A stretch of DNA of 64,000 nucleotides from Streptomyces meridianus (GCF_023703325.1 NZ_JAMQGM010000014.1:62001-126000); one strand, 5' to 3'. Shown: positions 1-8,530, counted from the stretch's first letter. Numbers and translations are program-made. Notes: generated from the sequence alone by a model not told the origin.

Positions 1-977
1 TGCGGCAGCTGCACGCGGCCATCGCCCGGCTCGCCGAACGCCATCCGGACTCCCACGACCTGCGCGGTCTGCTGGACGCCTCGGCCGACGGAACGGACGC
101 TTCCGACGGTCCGGGCCCGGACAGCGCCGACAACGACGGGCCCCGGCAGCAGCTCCCGTTCCTCATCCACGACTATCTCCTCGGCGGCCTGACGGACGAC
201 CAGCGGCTGGCGGCGATGCGGATCGCAGCGGCGCGTACCCCGAAGGCGGCGATCAACTGCGGATTGCTCGGCGATCAGCCGGAGCACGCCCGCGACACGG
301 TGATCCGCGAGCTGCGCCATCGGCTCTGGCTCACCCACCCGGTAGCGGAAGACGCCCACACCCGCGGCGGCCGTGGGCCCTCGGGCTATCTGCGGCCGGC
401 GCCCGGCGGGGCGGAGGCCGCGACGGACACCACGTACGACGGCCGTCCGGTGCTGCACCCGTGGCTGCGGCTCCTGCTGCTCGACCGGATGTCCGGTCCA
501 CTGGGCTCGCTGGAGGACTGGCAGACCACGCACCGCACGCTGCGTGACTGGCACCATCGCCACGAGCAGCCGCTCGACACGCTCTACCACCGGCTGGCGC
601 TGGACGAACTGGACGCCGTCGTCGAGTACTTCGCGGCAGGCCTCTCCGGCCCGGATCTGCGGCCCTGGCTGCGCGAGTTGTACCACGTCACCGCGGCCCC
701 CCTGTACCGGTCCCAGCTGTCCGACGACACGCCGCACCACGAAGCCCGCGAACTGGCGCTCCGTCATGCCCCAGCGGCGTTCGCGGACCGGACGACGAGC
801 AGGCCGCTCGCCGAGCTCTGCGCGGCGCTGTGGCTGGCCGGCGACCCGCGCAACCGGCTCCCCCCGGGAGCGCCCGAGCTGAACTTCAAGATCGGGACCA
901 TGTTCCGTCAGCTGGCCATGGCGGCCGATTCCGACGCAGACACCCTGCTGGACGAGGCCGCGCGCTTTGCGGACTGA
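1..977 (+). CDS. Hypothetical protein, 3' part (5' end outside window)
   Basis: The reading frame (codons from base 3) is open from the window edge to a TGA at 975-977, giving at least 324 residues, so the start lies upstream. Codon use has the strong third-position GC of a real Streptomyces gene. I do not recognise the family. The protein is soluble-looking, rich in Arg, Leu and Trp, with an acidic low-complexity linker near the beginning (around TDASDGPGPDSADNDG) and no membrane segment or signal peptide. A 63-base gap separates it from the next co-directional gene, a membrane-anchored ligand-binding protein, so the two may be co-transcribed. No function is assigned. Confidence 0.75.
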   Translation, partial: RQLHAAIARLAERHPDSHDLRGLLDASADGTDASDGPGPDSADNDGPRQQLPFLIHDYLLGGLTDDQRLAAMRIAAARTPKAAINCGLLGDQPEHARDTVIRELRHRLWLTHPVAEDAHTRGGRGPSGYLRPAPGGAEAATDTTYDGRPVLHPWLRLLLLDRMSGPLGSLEDWQTTHRTLRDWHHRHEQPLDTLYHRLALDELDAVVEYFAAGLSGPDLRPWLRELYHVTAAPLYRSQLSDDTPHHEARELALRHAPAAFADRTTSRPLAELCAALWLAGDPRNRLPPGAPELNFKIGTMFRQLAMAADSDADTLLDEAARFAD

Positions 978-1040
978 TCCCGCGCCGGCCGCGTTCCGGA
1001 CCGGCCCGACCCGACAGAACCGACGAAGGAGACAGCCGCC

Positions 1041-2564
1041 GTGACTGACGGATCCTGGGTGCGGCAGCGCCCCTTGTGGGCCCGCTGGCCGTGGAACGCG
1101 GTGTTCGGCGCATCGCTGATCGCCCTGGCGGGCGGACTGCTGTGGTGGCTGTTCAGCACCTCGTGCGCCGACGGGGTGCGGCGGGTGGGCGCGGACGGGC
1201 AGTGCGTCGGCGTGACCGACGGGGAGTACCACTTCACACAGAACCTCGGCAAGATCTCCGAGCTGATACTCAAGGAGAACCGGTCCGTCGAGCAGGAGGA
1301 GGCGAAGCACGGCACCGCGTACGTCAGCGTCGTCTACCTCATGCCGATGATGCCGGACGAGAAGGACTCCAACACCGTCGACTCCCTGCGGCACGAGCTC
1401 CAGGGCGCGTACGCCGCCCAGTACGACGCGAACCACCACTTCGGCAACGGCGACGTGCCGCGGATCAAGCTGCTGCTGGGCAACAGCGGAAGCAGCACCG
1501 AGCAGCGGTCGGCGGCGCTGGACGAGATCCGCAAGCGCACCGAGGCGGACCGCATCGTCGCGGTCGCCGGCCTGGGCACCAGCACGAACGCGACCAAGGA
1601 GATGGTCGGGACCATCACGAAGCCCGCGGCGGACGGGGGGCTCGGACTGGGTGCGGTGGGTGCCGTCCTGACGGCCGACACCTTCGACGAGGTCGAGGGG
1701 CTCGTCCGGGTGGCACCCACCAACTCGGACGAGGCGGCCGCTGCGGCGGCGTTCCTGCAGAGCAAGGAATACGCGGACAAGCGGGTGCTGGTGGTCCAGG
1801 ACTCGAAGCCGGACGACCAGTACACCCGGACGCTGAGCCAGGCGTTCCTCAAGGCCCTGCCGAAGAAGCGGCGATTCGCCCGCGTCGAGCAGTACGACTC
1901 GTCCCAGGCCGGTTCGGCGACCACCTTCAAGGCCCTGATGGCCAATCTGTGCACCTACAAGCCCGATGTCGTCTATTTCGCGGGGCGCGGGGTCGACCTG
2001 CCCAAGTTCCTGGCCCCGCTGCGGACACGGATCTGCAACGACCGGCCGCTGACCGTCTTCGCCGGCGACGACGTCTCCCAGTCCCCGCAGGCCCGGGGGT
2101 TCGACGAGATCCTGGAGACCCTCCGGGACGGCAACGTCGAGCTGCTCTACACCGGGCTGGCGCACCCCGGCGCGTGGGAGCTGGCCGAGAACGCCTACCC
2201 GACCGATGGCGCGTTCGGGGAGAAGGGGAGCTACCGGAAGTTCTTCAGGAACGACCGGCTCGACGACGGGCAGGCCATCATGGGCCACGACGCTCTGACG
2301 ACGGCGGTCTCCGCCATCCGGCTGGAGGGCGGAACGGCTGCGGACCAGAAGGTCAACGGTTCGATGATGATCCAGCGGTGGAAGTCCCTGCACGGCGTCC
2401 ACGCGGTGGCGGGTGCGAGCGGGCTGATCTCGTTGCAGAACGACGGCTCGCCGGAGCGCAAGGCCGTACCGGTCATCGAGATCGGCTCGGACGGCATCGT
2501 GCGCACCGTCGCCGTGTCGGCCAACGGAGGCGACCCTCTCACCAGGAAGGACCTGGCCGGCTGA
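1041..2564 (+). CDS. Membrane-anchored periplasmic-binding-protein-like receptor (type 1, LivJ-like fold)
   Basis: The protein has 507 residues from a GTG preceded by GAAGGAGA. Residues about 18-38 form one hydrophobic segment (FGASLIALAGGLLWWLF) after a basic, Trp-rich N-terminus, so it looks like an uncleaved signal anchor with the rest outside the membrane. The outer part resembles type 1 periplasmic binding proteins of branched-chain amino acid ABC systems, with paired segments such as AVAGLGTSTNATKEM and VRVAPTNSDEAAAAAAF and later DVVYFAGRGVDLPKFL. No permease or ATPase gene lies next to it, so a sensing or orphan binding role is as likely as transport. It probably shares a transcript with the gene ending at 977. 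The ligand is unknown. Confidence 0.72.
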   Translation: MTDGSWVRQRPLWARWPWNAVFGASLIALAGGLLWWLFSTSCADGVRRVGADGQCVGVTDGEYHFTQNLGKISELILKENRSVEQEEAKHGTAYVSVVYLMPMMPDEKDSNTVDSLRHELQGAYAAQYDANHHFGNGDVPRIKLLLGNSGSSTEQRSAALDEIRKRTEADRIVAVAGLGTSTNATKEMVGTITKPAADGGLGLGAVGAVLTADTFDEVEGLVRVAPTNSDEAAAAAAFLQSKEYADKRVLVVQDSKPDDQYTRTLSQAFLKALPKKRRFARVEQYDSSQAGSATTFKALMANLCTYKPDVVYFAGRGVDLPKFLAPLRTRICNDRPLTVFAGDDVSQSPQARGFDEILETLRDGNVELLYTGLAHPGAWELAENAYPTDGAFGEKGSYRKFFRNDRLDDGQAIMGHDALTTAVSAIRLEGGTAADQKVNGSMMIQRWKSLHGVHAVAGASGLISLQNDGSPERKAVPVIEIGSDGIVRTVAVSANGGDPLTRKDLAG

Positions 2565-2622
2565 GACCGCCGTGCGGCCCGGCCGGGGACGGCGACCGGG
2601 GCGACCGGCCGCTCCGCCCGGA

Positions 2623-2850
2623 TCAGCTCTCGAGCGCCAGCCGGACGCCGAGGGCCAGCCGCACCAGACCCGAGATCCCGTCGAGCCGGCGGCGGACCGC
2701 GGCGCGGCCCAGGATCCGCTTCATCCGGGCCACGAACCAGACGTAGAGGCCGTAGTAGCCGATCTCCAGCACCGCCCACGTTGCAGCCAGCGCGATCATG
2801 GTCGGCAACTGGGCGGATCCCGCGCAACTGCGGCAGGAAAGACATCCCGT
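2623..2850 (-). pseudogene. LysE/RhtB-family exporter, C-terminal fragment (split gene)
   Basis: Read on the minus strand, this encodes MSFLPQ (ATG at 2845) and, after a frame change of about 22 bases, PTMIALAATWAVLEIGYYG continuing to LGVRLALES and a TGA at 2623-2625. These are the last membrane helix and tail of a LysE/RhtB amino acid exporter. The N-terminal half of the same family lies at 4509-4916 on the same strand and stops at NPKAAV, the point where MSFLPQ should follow. The two halves therefore come from one gene separated by the serine-integrase element between them. The internal frameshift shows the fragment is decaying. Confidence 0.8.
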
Positions 2851-4508
2851 TCCGCTCTGGACTACCTTAGACTACTCAGCATCATGCAGACCATGAAACC
2901 CACCCGGGTCCTCCTCTACGCCCGTGTCAGCCGCTCCGCCGAAGAGTCCACGTCCGTCTCCCGTCAGCTCACCGAAGGCAGGGACCACGCCGCCAGCCGA
3001 TGGCCGGGGGTGCCGGTCCTGGAGTTCTCCGATGACGGGGTGTCGGGTGCGATTGAGCCTGCCTCCCGTCCCGCCTTCGGCCGTCTCATGTCCCAGTGGC
3101 AGCCTGGGGATGTCGTGTTGGCCTGGAAGCTGGACCGGCTGGCCCGCTCCACCCTTCGGTTCCTGGAGTTGGCCCAGGTCGCCACAGAGGCAGGCGTGGC
3201 TATCGCCACCGTCCGGGACGGTATCGACCTGTCCACGGCGGAGGGCCGTCTACTCGCTCATCTCCTGGCGGTGTTCGCTGAGTTCGAGAGGGAACAGGTC
3301 CGCTCCCGGGTCTCCGCCACCCGTCGGCAGCTCCAGAAGACGGGACGCTGGACCGGCGGGAGGATCCCGTACGGGCTGACCGTGGCTCCGCACCCGGACG
3401 GGACCGGGAAGGTGCTGGTGCGCGACGCCGTAGCGGCGGAGATCATCCGGGAGGTGGCCCGGCGGATCGTCGCCGGGGAGGGCATCACAGCGATTGCGCG
3501 TGATCTCCAGGACCGTGGCGTCCCGTCGCCCAGGGTCCACACGTCCGTCCGTCCGAACCCGAAGCCAGCCGCCTGGTCGTCGTCCGCCATCCGGGATGTC
3601 CTGGGGCACCCGTCCATCGTGGGCCACGCCATGGACCCGCTCACGGGCCGTCTACGCCGGGACGGGGCCGCTCCAGACATCATGTGGGAGCCGGTCCTGA
3701 CGGAGACGGAACGTGCCCGGGTCGTCGCGGCTCTCCCTGCTCAGACCGGGAAGGCCGCCCCCGCCGGGAAGCACTGGCTCTACGCCGTGGTCACGTGCGG
3801 GACGTGCGGTCGGAACATGCACGCGTCGTCCGGGTACCGGTCCACGTCCCCGATGTTCAAGTGCCTGGGCACTGGCAAGGATCGCCACGACGTCGTAACC
3901 GTGCGGATCGTGGACGCCGAGGAGCACGTCCAGGGGGCCGTCCTGAAGGCCCTGGGAGGGGCCCAGCACGGGACCCGGGAGTGGGTAGGCGGGACCGACT
4001 CCACGGCCGACAGGGAGCGGCTGACGGCCTTCATGACGGAGTTGATGGACGACCGGCGGGCAGGGCTCTACTCGACGCCGGAGGGCACGGCTGACTTCCG
4101 CCGCCGATACGCCGAAGCGGAGGCCGACCTGAAGGCTCTGGAGTCGACCCCCGCCGTGGAGTCCGGCTGGCGGTACGTCCCGTCCGGGGAGTACCTGGAC
4201 GACGCCTGGGCCCGGTGGTCGCCGGAGGAGCGGGGGACGTGGCTCCGTGACTCCGGGGTCCGGTTCGCTATCTCCCGTCCCGTCGTGAAGCGCGCACGGG
4301 TGCCGCTCGCCGACCGGTGCTCCGTGGACTGGGGCCACCTGGAGCCCATCGTGGAGGGGATGGAGGCGGTGGCGGCCGATGTGGACTGAGCTACGCCACG
4401 AAGCTCCCCAGACCCAGCACGGTCCGGATCTGTCCCTCTCGGCGGAGCTGGGCTACGGCCTTCGTGGTGGTGGCCTGGGCCACGTTGCACTCCGCCGCCA
4501 GGGCCACC
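2851..4508. mobile_element. Minimal serine-integrase element inserted in a lysE-type gene
   Basis: About 1.66 kb lies exactly between the two halves of a LysE-family gene. It carries one intact serine recombinase gene, whose start is about 35 bases inside the right junction as in actinophages and integrative elements, and the tail of a GntR-type regulator at the other end. The LysE halves join at NPKAAV / MSFLPQ, so each junction should be one hybrid attachment site. Serine integrases make no long duplication, and none is visible. No replication, transfer or phage structural genes remain. I infer an internally deleted integrative element; the exact crossover bases cannot be fixed by eye. Confidence 0.72.
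2884..4389 (+). CDS. Large serine recombinase (site-specific integrase)
   Basis: 501 residues from ATG 2884 (a second ATG at 2893 would give 498). The resolvase catalytic domain is at the N-terminus: LLYARVS with Ser16 as the expected nucleophile, then VLAWKLDRLARS and AVFAEFEREQVRSR. A recombinase domain follows (GGRIPYGLTVAPHPDG to the AIRDVLGHPSIVGHA region). A zinc-ribbon-like segment near residues 304-330 has CGTCGRNM and FKCLG. A helical stretch that is probably a coiled coil follows, near 375-420. All key motifs are present and there is no frameshift, so it may be functional. It converges on the GntR tail, with only one base between the two stop codons. No clear ribosome site is seen, so a leaderless transcript is possible. 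Confidence 0.9.
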   Translation: MQTMKPTRVLLYARVSRSAEESTSVSRQLTEGRDHAASRWPGVPVLEFSDDGVSGAIEPASRPAFGRLMSQWQPGDVVLAWKLDRLARSTLRFLELAQVATEAGVAIATVRDGIDLSTAEGRLLAHLLAVFAEFEREQVRSRVSATRRQLQKTGRWTGGRIPYGLTVAPHPDGTGKVLVRDAVAAEIIREVARRIVAGEGITAIARDLQDRGVPSPRVHTSVRPNPKPAAWSSSAIRDVLGHPSIVGHAMDPLTGRLRRDGAAPDIMWEPVLTETERARVVAALPAQTGKAAPAGKHWLYAVVTCGTCGRNMHASSGYRSTSPMFKCLGTGKDRHDVVTVRIVDAEEHVQGAVLKALGGAQHGTREWVGGTDSTADRERLTAFMTELMDDRRAGLYSTPEGTADFRRRYAEAEADLKALESTPAVESGWRYVPSGEYLDDAWARWSPEERGTWLRDSGVRFAISRPVVKRARVPLADRCSVDWGHLEPIVEGMEAVAADVD

Positions 4509-4509
4509 G
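4391..4509 (-). pseudogene. GntR-type winged-helix regulator, C-terminal fragment
   Basis: On the minus strand this reads VALAAECNVAQATTTKAVA followed by QLRREGQIRTVLGLGSFVA and a TAG at 4391-4393. It is the recognition helix and wing of a GntR-type DNA-binding domain. The part before VALAA is missing because the sequence joins LysE codons there in another frame. GntR-type regulators are common in integrative elements of Streptomyces (KorSA type), so this is probably the far end of the element that brought the integrase. It is too short to act alone. Confidence 0.62.
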
Positions 4510-4916
4510 ACCGCCGCCTTGGGGTTGGCGAGGTTCATCAGCAGACCGGCCCGGTAGGCGCGGGCGGACGTCACCCGGGCCGCGGGCGGTTCCGGCGTCT
4601 CCGGGCCCGTCGCGGCTGTCCGCTTCCGCCAGGCGGAACGCAGGGCCTGGACGCCGAACGTGATCAGCACGACCGCTCCGGCCACGCGCATCACGTCGTA
4701 GGCCAGCTGTGAGGCGGCGAGGAGGGCAGTGAGCCCGAACGCCGCGACCACTCCCCAGACGAAGACGCCGGTCTCGTTGCCGAGCACCGTCATCATTCCG
4801 GCGCGCCTGCTCGCCAGCGAGTGACGGATGATCAGCACGGTGCTCGGCCCGGGCGAGGCGGCGGTCAGCAGGCAGGCGCCCAGAAAGGGCAGCAGGGTGC
4901 TGGGCATGGGCGTCAT
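4509..4916 (-). pseudogene. LysE/RhtB-family exporter, N-terminal fragment (split gene)
   Basis: About 136 codons from ATG 4916 (or 4907) encode the family N-terminus: STLLPFLGACLLTAASPGPS with the conserved ASPGPS turn, three hydrophobic segments including GVFVWGVVAAFGLTALLAA, a charged linker, and LLMNLANPKAAV. The frame then runs into unrelated sequence of the integrase element. Family proteins have about 200-210 residues, and the missing tail is found at 2623-2850. Intact members export amino acids such as threonine or lysine through the membrane. This copy cannot make the complete transporter. Confidence 0.82.
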
Positions 4917-4959
4917 GCTCCGGTCACGCGCGTGCCCGTGCAACTGCATATCCCGGTCT

Positions 4960-5139
4960 GAGCAACTGGAACGGCTCCGGCACATCCGCTCACTGCCGGC
5001 AGCCCGGGAGGCCACGCTGCCCACCACCCGTCTGCAGTGCTACAGCGCCGCGGGCTTCACCGACGATCTGCGCCGTACGGCCGCGGACGACGCGACCGTG
5101 CGGCTCGTCGACGTGGACCGCCTGTATCACGGGGACTGA
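4960..5139 (+). pseudogene. C-terminal relic of an AAA/DEXX-type ATPase (DUF234-like tail)
   Basis: A short open stretch ends in CYSAAGFTDDLRRTAADDA, then TVRLVDVDRLYHGD and a stop at 5137-5139. The pattern of Y/F-S-A-A-G-F-T-D followed by V-x-L-V-D-x-D-R-L resembles the extreme C-terminus of archaeal-type ATPases with a DUF234/restriction-nuclease-like tail. Nothing upstream encodes an ATPase; the bases before 4960 belong to the divergent lysE fragment. I read it as the last ~60 codons of a deleted gene, next to the disturbed lysE locus. The family assignment is tentative. Confidence 0.4.
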
Positions 5140-5161
5140 CGCCCGCCCGGACGGTCCTCCG

Positions 5162-5569
5162 TCAGCCTCCGTCGGGTGCGAGCCGCAGGGAGACGGAGTT
5201 GATGCAGTACCGCTGGTCCGTCGGGGTCGGATAGCCCTCGCCCTCGAAGACGTGACCGAGGTGCGATCCGCAGCGCGCGCAGCGGACCTCGGTGCGGACC
5301 ATGCCGAACGTCCGGTCCTCGATCAGCTCGACGGCATCCGAGTCCTTCGGGTCGTAGAAGGACGGCCAGCCGCAGTGCGAGGCGAACTTGGTGTCCGAAC
5401 GGAACAGCTCAGCGCCGCAGGCCCGGCAGGAGTAGACACCGGGCGCGGTCGTGTCGGTGTACTCACCCCGGAAGGCCGGCTCGGTGCCCGCCTTCCGGAG
5501 CACCCGGTATTCCTCCGGGGACAACTCCGCGCGCCACTGATCGTCCGTCTTCTCGACTTCGTAGCCCAT
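5162..5569 (-). CDS. msrB: Peptide-methionine (R)-S-oxide reductase MsrB
   Basis: 135 residues, full length for the family. MsrB reduces the R epimer of methionine sulfoxide in proteins, normally with thioredoxin as reductant. Four zinc cysteines are present as CRAC (48, 51) and CARC (97, 100), and the catalytic cysteine is Cys122 in QRYCINSVSL. SHCGWPSFYDP and HLGHVFEGEG, which line the active site, are also present. Cys66 in SHCGWPSF is a possible resolving residue. The gene lies 32 bases downstream of murC on the same strand and may be read from the same transcript. Confidence 0.97.
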   Translation of the reverse strand: MGYEVEKTDDQWRAELSPEEYRVLRKAGTEPAFRGEYTDTTAPGVYSCRACGAELFRSDTKFASHCGWPSFYDPKDSDAVELIEDRTFGMVRTEVRCARCGSHLGHVFEGEGYPTPTDQRYCINSVSLRLAPDGG

Positions 5570-5601
5570 CCCCGTGGCTCCCCTCTCGGTTCTTTCCGGT
5601 C

Positions 5602-6996
5602 TCAGCTGTCAAGCCGGGCCAGGATGCGCGGACCGAGCTCGGTCACGTCACCGGCTCCCATGGTGAGAACGAGATCGCCCGGCTTCGCCATTCCCGCGAT
5701 CACGTCGGGGACGGCGTCCATGGCGTGCTCCGCGCGGACGTCGGCGCCCTTCGCCGCAGCGGCGTCGATGATCAGCGCGCTGGTGACGCCGGGGACCGGG
5801 TCCTCGCGGGCCGGGTAGATGTCGAGGACGACGGACGCGTCGGCCAGCGTGAGCGCCTCGCCCATCTCGGTGCCCAGTTCCTGGGTGCGGCTGAACAGGT
5901 GCGGCTGGAAGACCACGAGGACCCGCCCCCCGTCCGCTCCGCCCCGGATTGCCTCGAGATCGGCGGCGATCTCCGTGGGGTGGTGCGCGTAGGAGTCGAT
6001 GACCTGGACGTCCCGGGCCGTGCCCTTGAGCTGCAGTCGGCGCTTGACGCCGGTGTACGTGCCCAGCGCCGATGCCAGGTTGTGGGCCGGGACTCCGAGG
6101 GCGTGTCCGGCAACCAGGGCAGCTACGGCGTTGGAGGCGTAGTGGCGGCCCGGCACGGAGACGGCGAAGGTGATCGTCCGGCCGTCCAGAACCACGGTGA
6201 CCTCGCTGGTGAGGCCGCGCGGGTTGATCTTGAGGATGCGGACGTCGGCGTCGTCGGACTCGCCGTAGGTCACCACGCGCAGGCCGTCGCGGCCCCGGAC
6301 ACGGCCGGTCAGGTCGCGGGCGCCGGGGTGGTCGGCGGACACCACCAGGGTTCCCCCGGGGCGCACCCGGCCGACGAAGGTCTCGAAGGACTCGTGGATC
6401 TCGTCCATCGAGGCGTAGTTGGCGTGGTGGTCGAGCTCCACGTTGAGGATGATCGCGACCTCGGGCGCGTACTTGTGGAAGCTCCGGTCGCTCTCGTCGG
6501 CCTCGGCGACGAAGATCTCGCCGTCGCCGTGCCGGGCATTGGACCCGGGGCCGTCGAGGTCGCCGCCGATGGCGTAGGACGGGTCGAGGCCGAGTGCGCC
6601 GAGGCCGACCGCGAGCATCGAGGTGGTCGTCGTCTTGCCGTGGGTGCCGGCGACGGCGAGCGGCCGCCTGCCGTCCATGAGCGCGGCGAGGGCGTCGGAC
6701 CGGTGAACCACCGGAATCCCGAGTTCCGTGGCCTTGGCGATCTCGGGGTTGTCCGGGCGGATGGCGCTGGAGACCACGACGCAGCCGGCGTCGTCCGCGA
6801 GGTGCTCGGCGGCGTGCCCGACGTGCACGGTGACCCCGAGGCCGCGCAGCGCCTCCGCGGTGGCGGACTCCCGGGCGTCGCTGCCCGCGACCCGGGCGCC
6901 GCGCATGGCGAGGATCTTCGCGATGCCCGACATCCCGGCGCCGCCGATGCCGATGAAGTGAGGTCGTTCCATGGCGGACGGGACGGCCGGTGGCAT
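5602..6996 (-). CDS. murC: UDP-N-acetylmuramate--L-alanine ligase MurC
   Basis: 464 residues from ATG 6996, chosen because GGGAGA lies 7 bases upstream; a later ATG at 6972 (MERPHF) lacks this. MurC adds L-alanine to UDP-MurNAc in the cytoplasm, the first amino acid step of peptidoglycan precursor synthesis. The Rossmann-like N-terminal motif GIGGAGMSGIA is at about residues 16-26 and the ATP loop GTHGKTTTTSML near 115-126. AEADESDRSF and the C-terminal Mur ligase domain (VIDSYAHHPTEI, VVFQPHLFSRT) follow. Its place beside msrB and apart from the main division-wall cluster matches Streptomyces. Confidence 0.97.
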   Translation of the reverse strand: MPPAVPSAMERPHFIGIGGAGMSGIAKILAMRGARVAGSDARESATAEALRGLGVTVHVGHAAEHLADDAGCVVVSSAIRPDNPEIAKATELGIPVVHRSDALAALMDGRRPLAVAGTHGKTTTTSMLAVGLGALGLDPSYAIGGDLDGPGSNARHGDGEIFVAEADESDRSFHKYAPEVAIILNVELDHHANYASMDEIHESFETFVGRVRPGGTLVVSADHPGARDLTGRVRGRDGLRVVTYGESDDADVRILKINPRGLTSEVTVVLDGRTITFAVSVPGRHYASNAVAALVAGHALGVPAHNLASALGTYTGVKRRLQLKGTARDVQVIDSYAHHPTEIAADLEAIRGGADGGRVLVVFQPHLFSRTQELGTEMGEALTLADASVVLDIYPAREDPVPGVTSALIIDAAAAKGADVRAEHAMDAVPDVIAGMAKPGDLVLTMGAGDVTELGPRILARLDS

Positions 6997-7070
6997 GCGG
7001 TTTCTCCCAGGTCGGTGGTGTCCGGCCGCGCGGGGCGGGCGGCTGCTGCCCGGACGGGCAGACCCCCAGC

Positions 7071-7538
7071 CTATTCGGAGTGGGCGTACAGCTTGAGCAC
7101 GGGGACGCCGACCTTGTGCCGGGCGCGCGACGTCCAGTCCCGGTGGAAGAACTCCTCGACCAGGTGCGGCGCGGTCAGCACGATCACCTCGTCGGCCTCG
7201 GTCTGCTCGACGACCTTGCGCAGCAGGTCCAGCGGGTGCTTCTCGACGATCTGGCCGACGGCCTGGCTGCCGGCGGCCCGCAACGCCTCGATCGAGTGGT
7301 TGAGGGCCCGCTCGGCCGGCTGCAGTGCAGCGTTGCCCTCCGGCTCGTCGCCCTCGTGGACGGCTTCGTCCAGGTTGCCGAGCGCGACGTCGTCGAGGGC
7401 GCGCAGCAGCCGGTCCTGGTCGCCGTGGGGCTGCATCAGGACGACGAAGGACACCTGGTCGTCGCCGTGCAGTGTGGTGAGGAGTTCCACATCGGTGGGC
7501 ACCAGCGGTTTCTCGATCATGAGAACGGTCGTGAACAC
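7071..7538 (-). CDS. Conserved hypothetical protein, Usp-like C-terminus
   Basis: 155 residues from GTG 7538, which has AAGAAGGG 8 bases upstream; an in-frame ATG lies at 7520. I recall orthologues in Streptomyces labelled indole-3-glycerol phosphate synthase, but no TrpC motif or barrel length is present and I do not support that name. The C-terminal half (EADEVIVLTAPHLVEEFF to GVPVLKLYA) has the alternating strand pattern of universal-stress-type nucleotide-binding folds. The middle (LNHSIEALRAAG) is helical and acidic. It is transcribed toward murC with a 74-base gap. Its function is not known. Confidence 0.7.
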   Translation of the reverse strand: MFTTVLMIEKPLVPTDVELLTTLHGDDQVSFVVLMQPHGDQDRLLRALDDVALGNLDEAVHEGDEPEGNAALQPAERALNHSIEALRAAGSQAVGQIVEKHPLDLLRKVVEQTEADEVIVLTAPHLVEEFFHRDWTSRARHKVGVPVLKLYAHSE

Positions 7539-7674
7539 GGCAGGAACCCTTCTTCCGGCGGGCCGCGCGGACCCTGCAGAAACATTCCGCCCCGCTGTCG
7601 CACGGGGGCTGCACATCCCAGTGTGCCCGGCCGAGGCGAACCGGAACTACAAATTCCGACCCGGTCGTCTCCCG

Positions 7675-8457
7675 TCAGTCCCGGCCGTAGCGGCTGAAGA
7701 GGAACCCGTCCTCCTCCAGTAGCGATCGCAGGGCGAATCGTTCCGGCACGGCGGGCGACGGGCCGTCCACGATCCGGGGCGCCGTCCCGGACGTCAGGAC
7801 GGGCGCCAGGGTCAGACACAGCTCGTCCAGGACCCCGGCCGCCACGAACTGCCCGAGCAGCCGCGGCCCGCCCTCCGTCAGCTGACGGGTCAGCCCGCGC
7901 TCGGCGAGCAGCCGGACGACCGCCGCCGGATCGGCGCCCGCACGCTCTCCGGCGATCACCACCTCGGTCCCCGGCGCGGCTTCGGCCGCACGGACCCGGT
8001 CGGCCGGCGCGCGGGCGCCGGTGAGCACCAGGGTGGTCGCCGCGGGCTCCTGGAACAGCGGGAGCGAGAAGTCCAGGTCCAGGCTCGCGGTAACCACGGC
8101 GATGGCCGGGGCCGGTGTCTGCCCGGTCTCCGCCCGCCGGGCGGCGAATGCCTCCCGCACCCGGGCGGGGCGGTAACCCTCCTGCCGGACGGTCTCCGCG
8201 CCGACCACGACCACGTCGGCCAGCCCGCGCAGCACCCCGAAGACGCGCATGTCGGCGTCCGAGGACAGCGGCTGCGAGCGGCCCTCGTGATGGGCGGCGC
8301 CGTCGAGCGAGGACACCATGTTGGCGCGCAGCCACCAGCCGCCGTCCGCCTCGGGCGCCGGGTAGGCGTAGGCGTCGGCCAGTTCGTCGAGGCCCCATTG
8401 GCGGTCCTCGGCCAGGTCGGGCGCGGCCGCTCCGGGGGCGGGGTACAGGCGTCGCAT
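7675..8457 (-). CDS. Pyrimidine reductase family protein (RibD C-terminal domain)
   Basis: 260 residues from ATG 8457. The fold is that of the NADPH-dependent reductase half of RibD and dihydrofolate-reductase relatives. RANMVSSLDGAAH is the substrate-loop motif, then FGVLRGLADVVVVGAETVR, LTRQLTEGGPRLLGQFV and LDELCLTLAPVL. The deaminase half is absent. No riboflavin gene is nearby, so a general reductase role, perhaps on a deazaflavin or pteridine-like substrate, is as likely as riboflavin synthesis. A 74-base gap and divergent orientation separate it from zapE. Confidence 0.85.
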   Translation of the reverse strand: MRRLYPAPGAAAPDLAEDRQWGLDELADAYAYPAPEADGGWWLRANMVSSLDGAAHHEGRSQPLSSDADMRVFGVLRGLADVVVVGAETVRQEGYRPARVREAFAARRAETGQTPAPAIAVVTASLDLDFSLPLFQEPAATTLVLTGARAPADRVRAAEAAPGTEVVIAGERAGADPAAVVRLLAERGLTRQLTEGGPRLLGQFVAAGVLDELCLTLAPVLTSGTAPRIVDGPSPAVPERFALRSLLEEDGFLFSRYGRD

Positions 8458-8530
8458 GGGGTGCAGTCTGGCACGGGGGTGCCGGCCGCGGCGGTCGGTC
8501 CCGGCAGGCAAGGGACTACCCTGAACGCCT

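Noticed and set aside
2572..2883. Extension of the serine recombinase upstream of ATG 2884
   Set aside because: The upstream part is antisense to the lysE tail and not similar to any recombinase; the catalytic domain starts right after ATG 2884.
2623..5139. A prophage or complete integrative conjugative element
   Set aside because: Only an integrase and gene tails are present; no structural, replication or transfer genes lie between the lysE halves.
7071..7538. Indole-3-glycerol phosphate synthase, a name I recall for orthologues
   Set aside because: At 155 residues and without TrpC motifs it cannot be that barrel enzyme.
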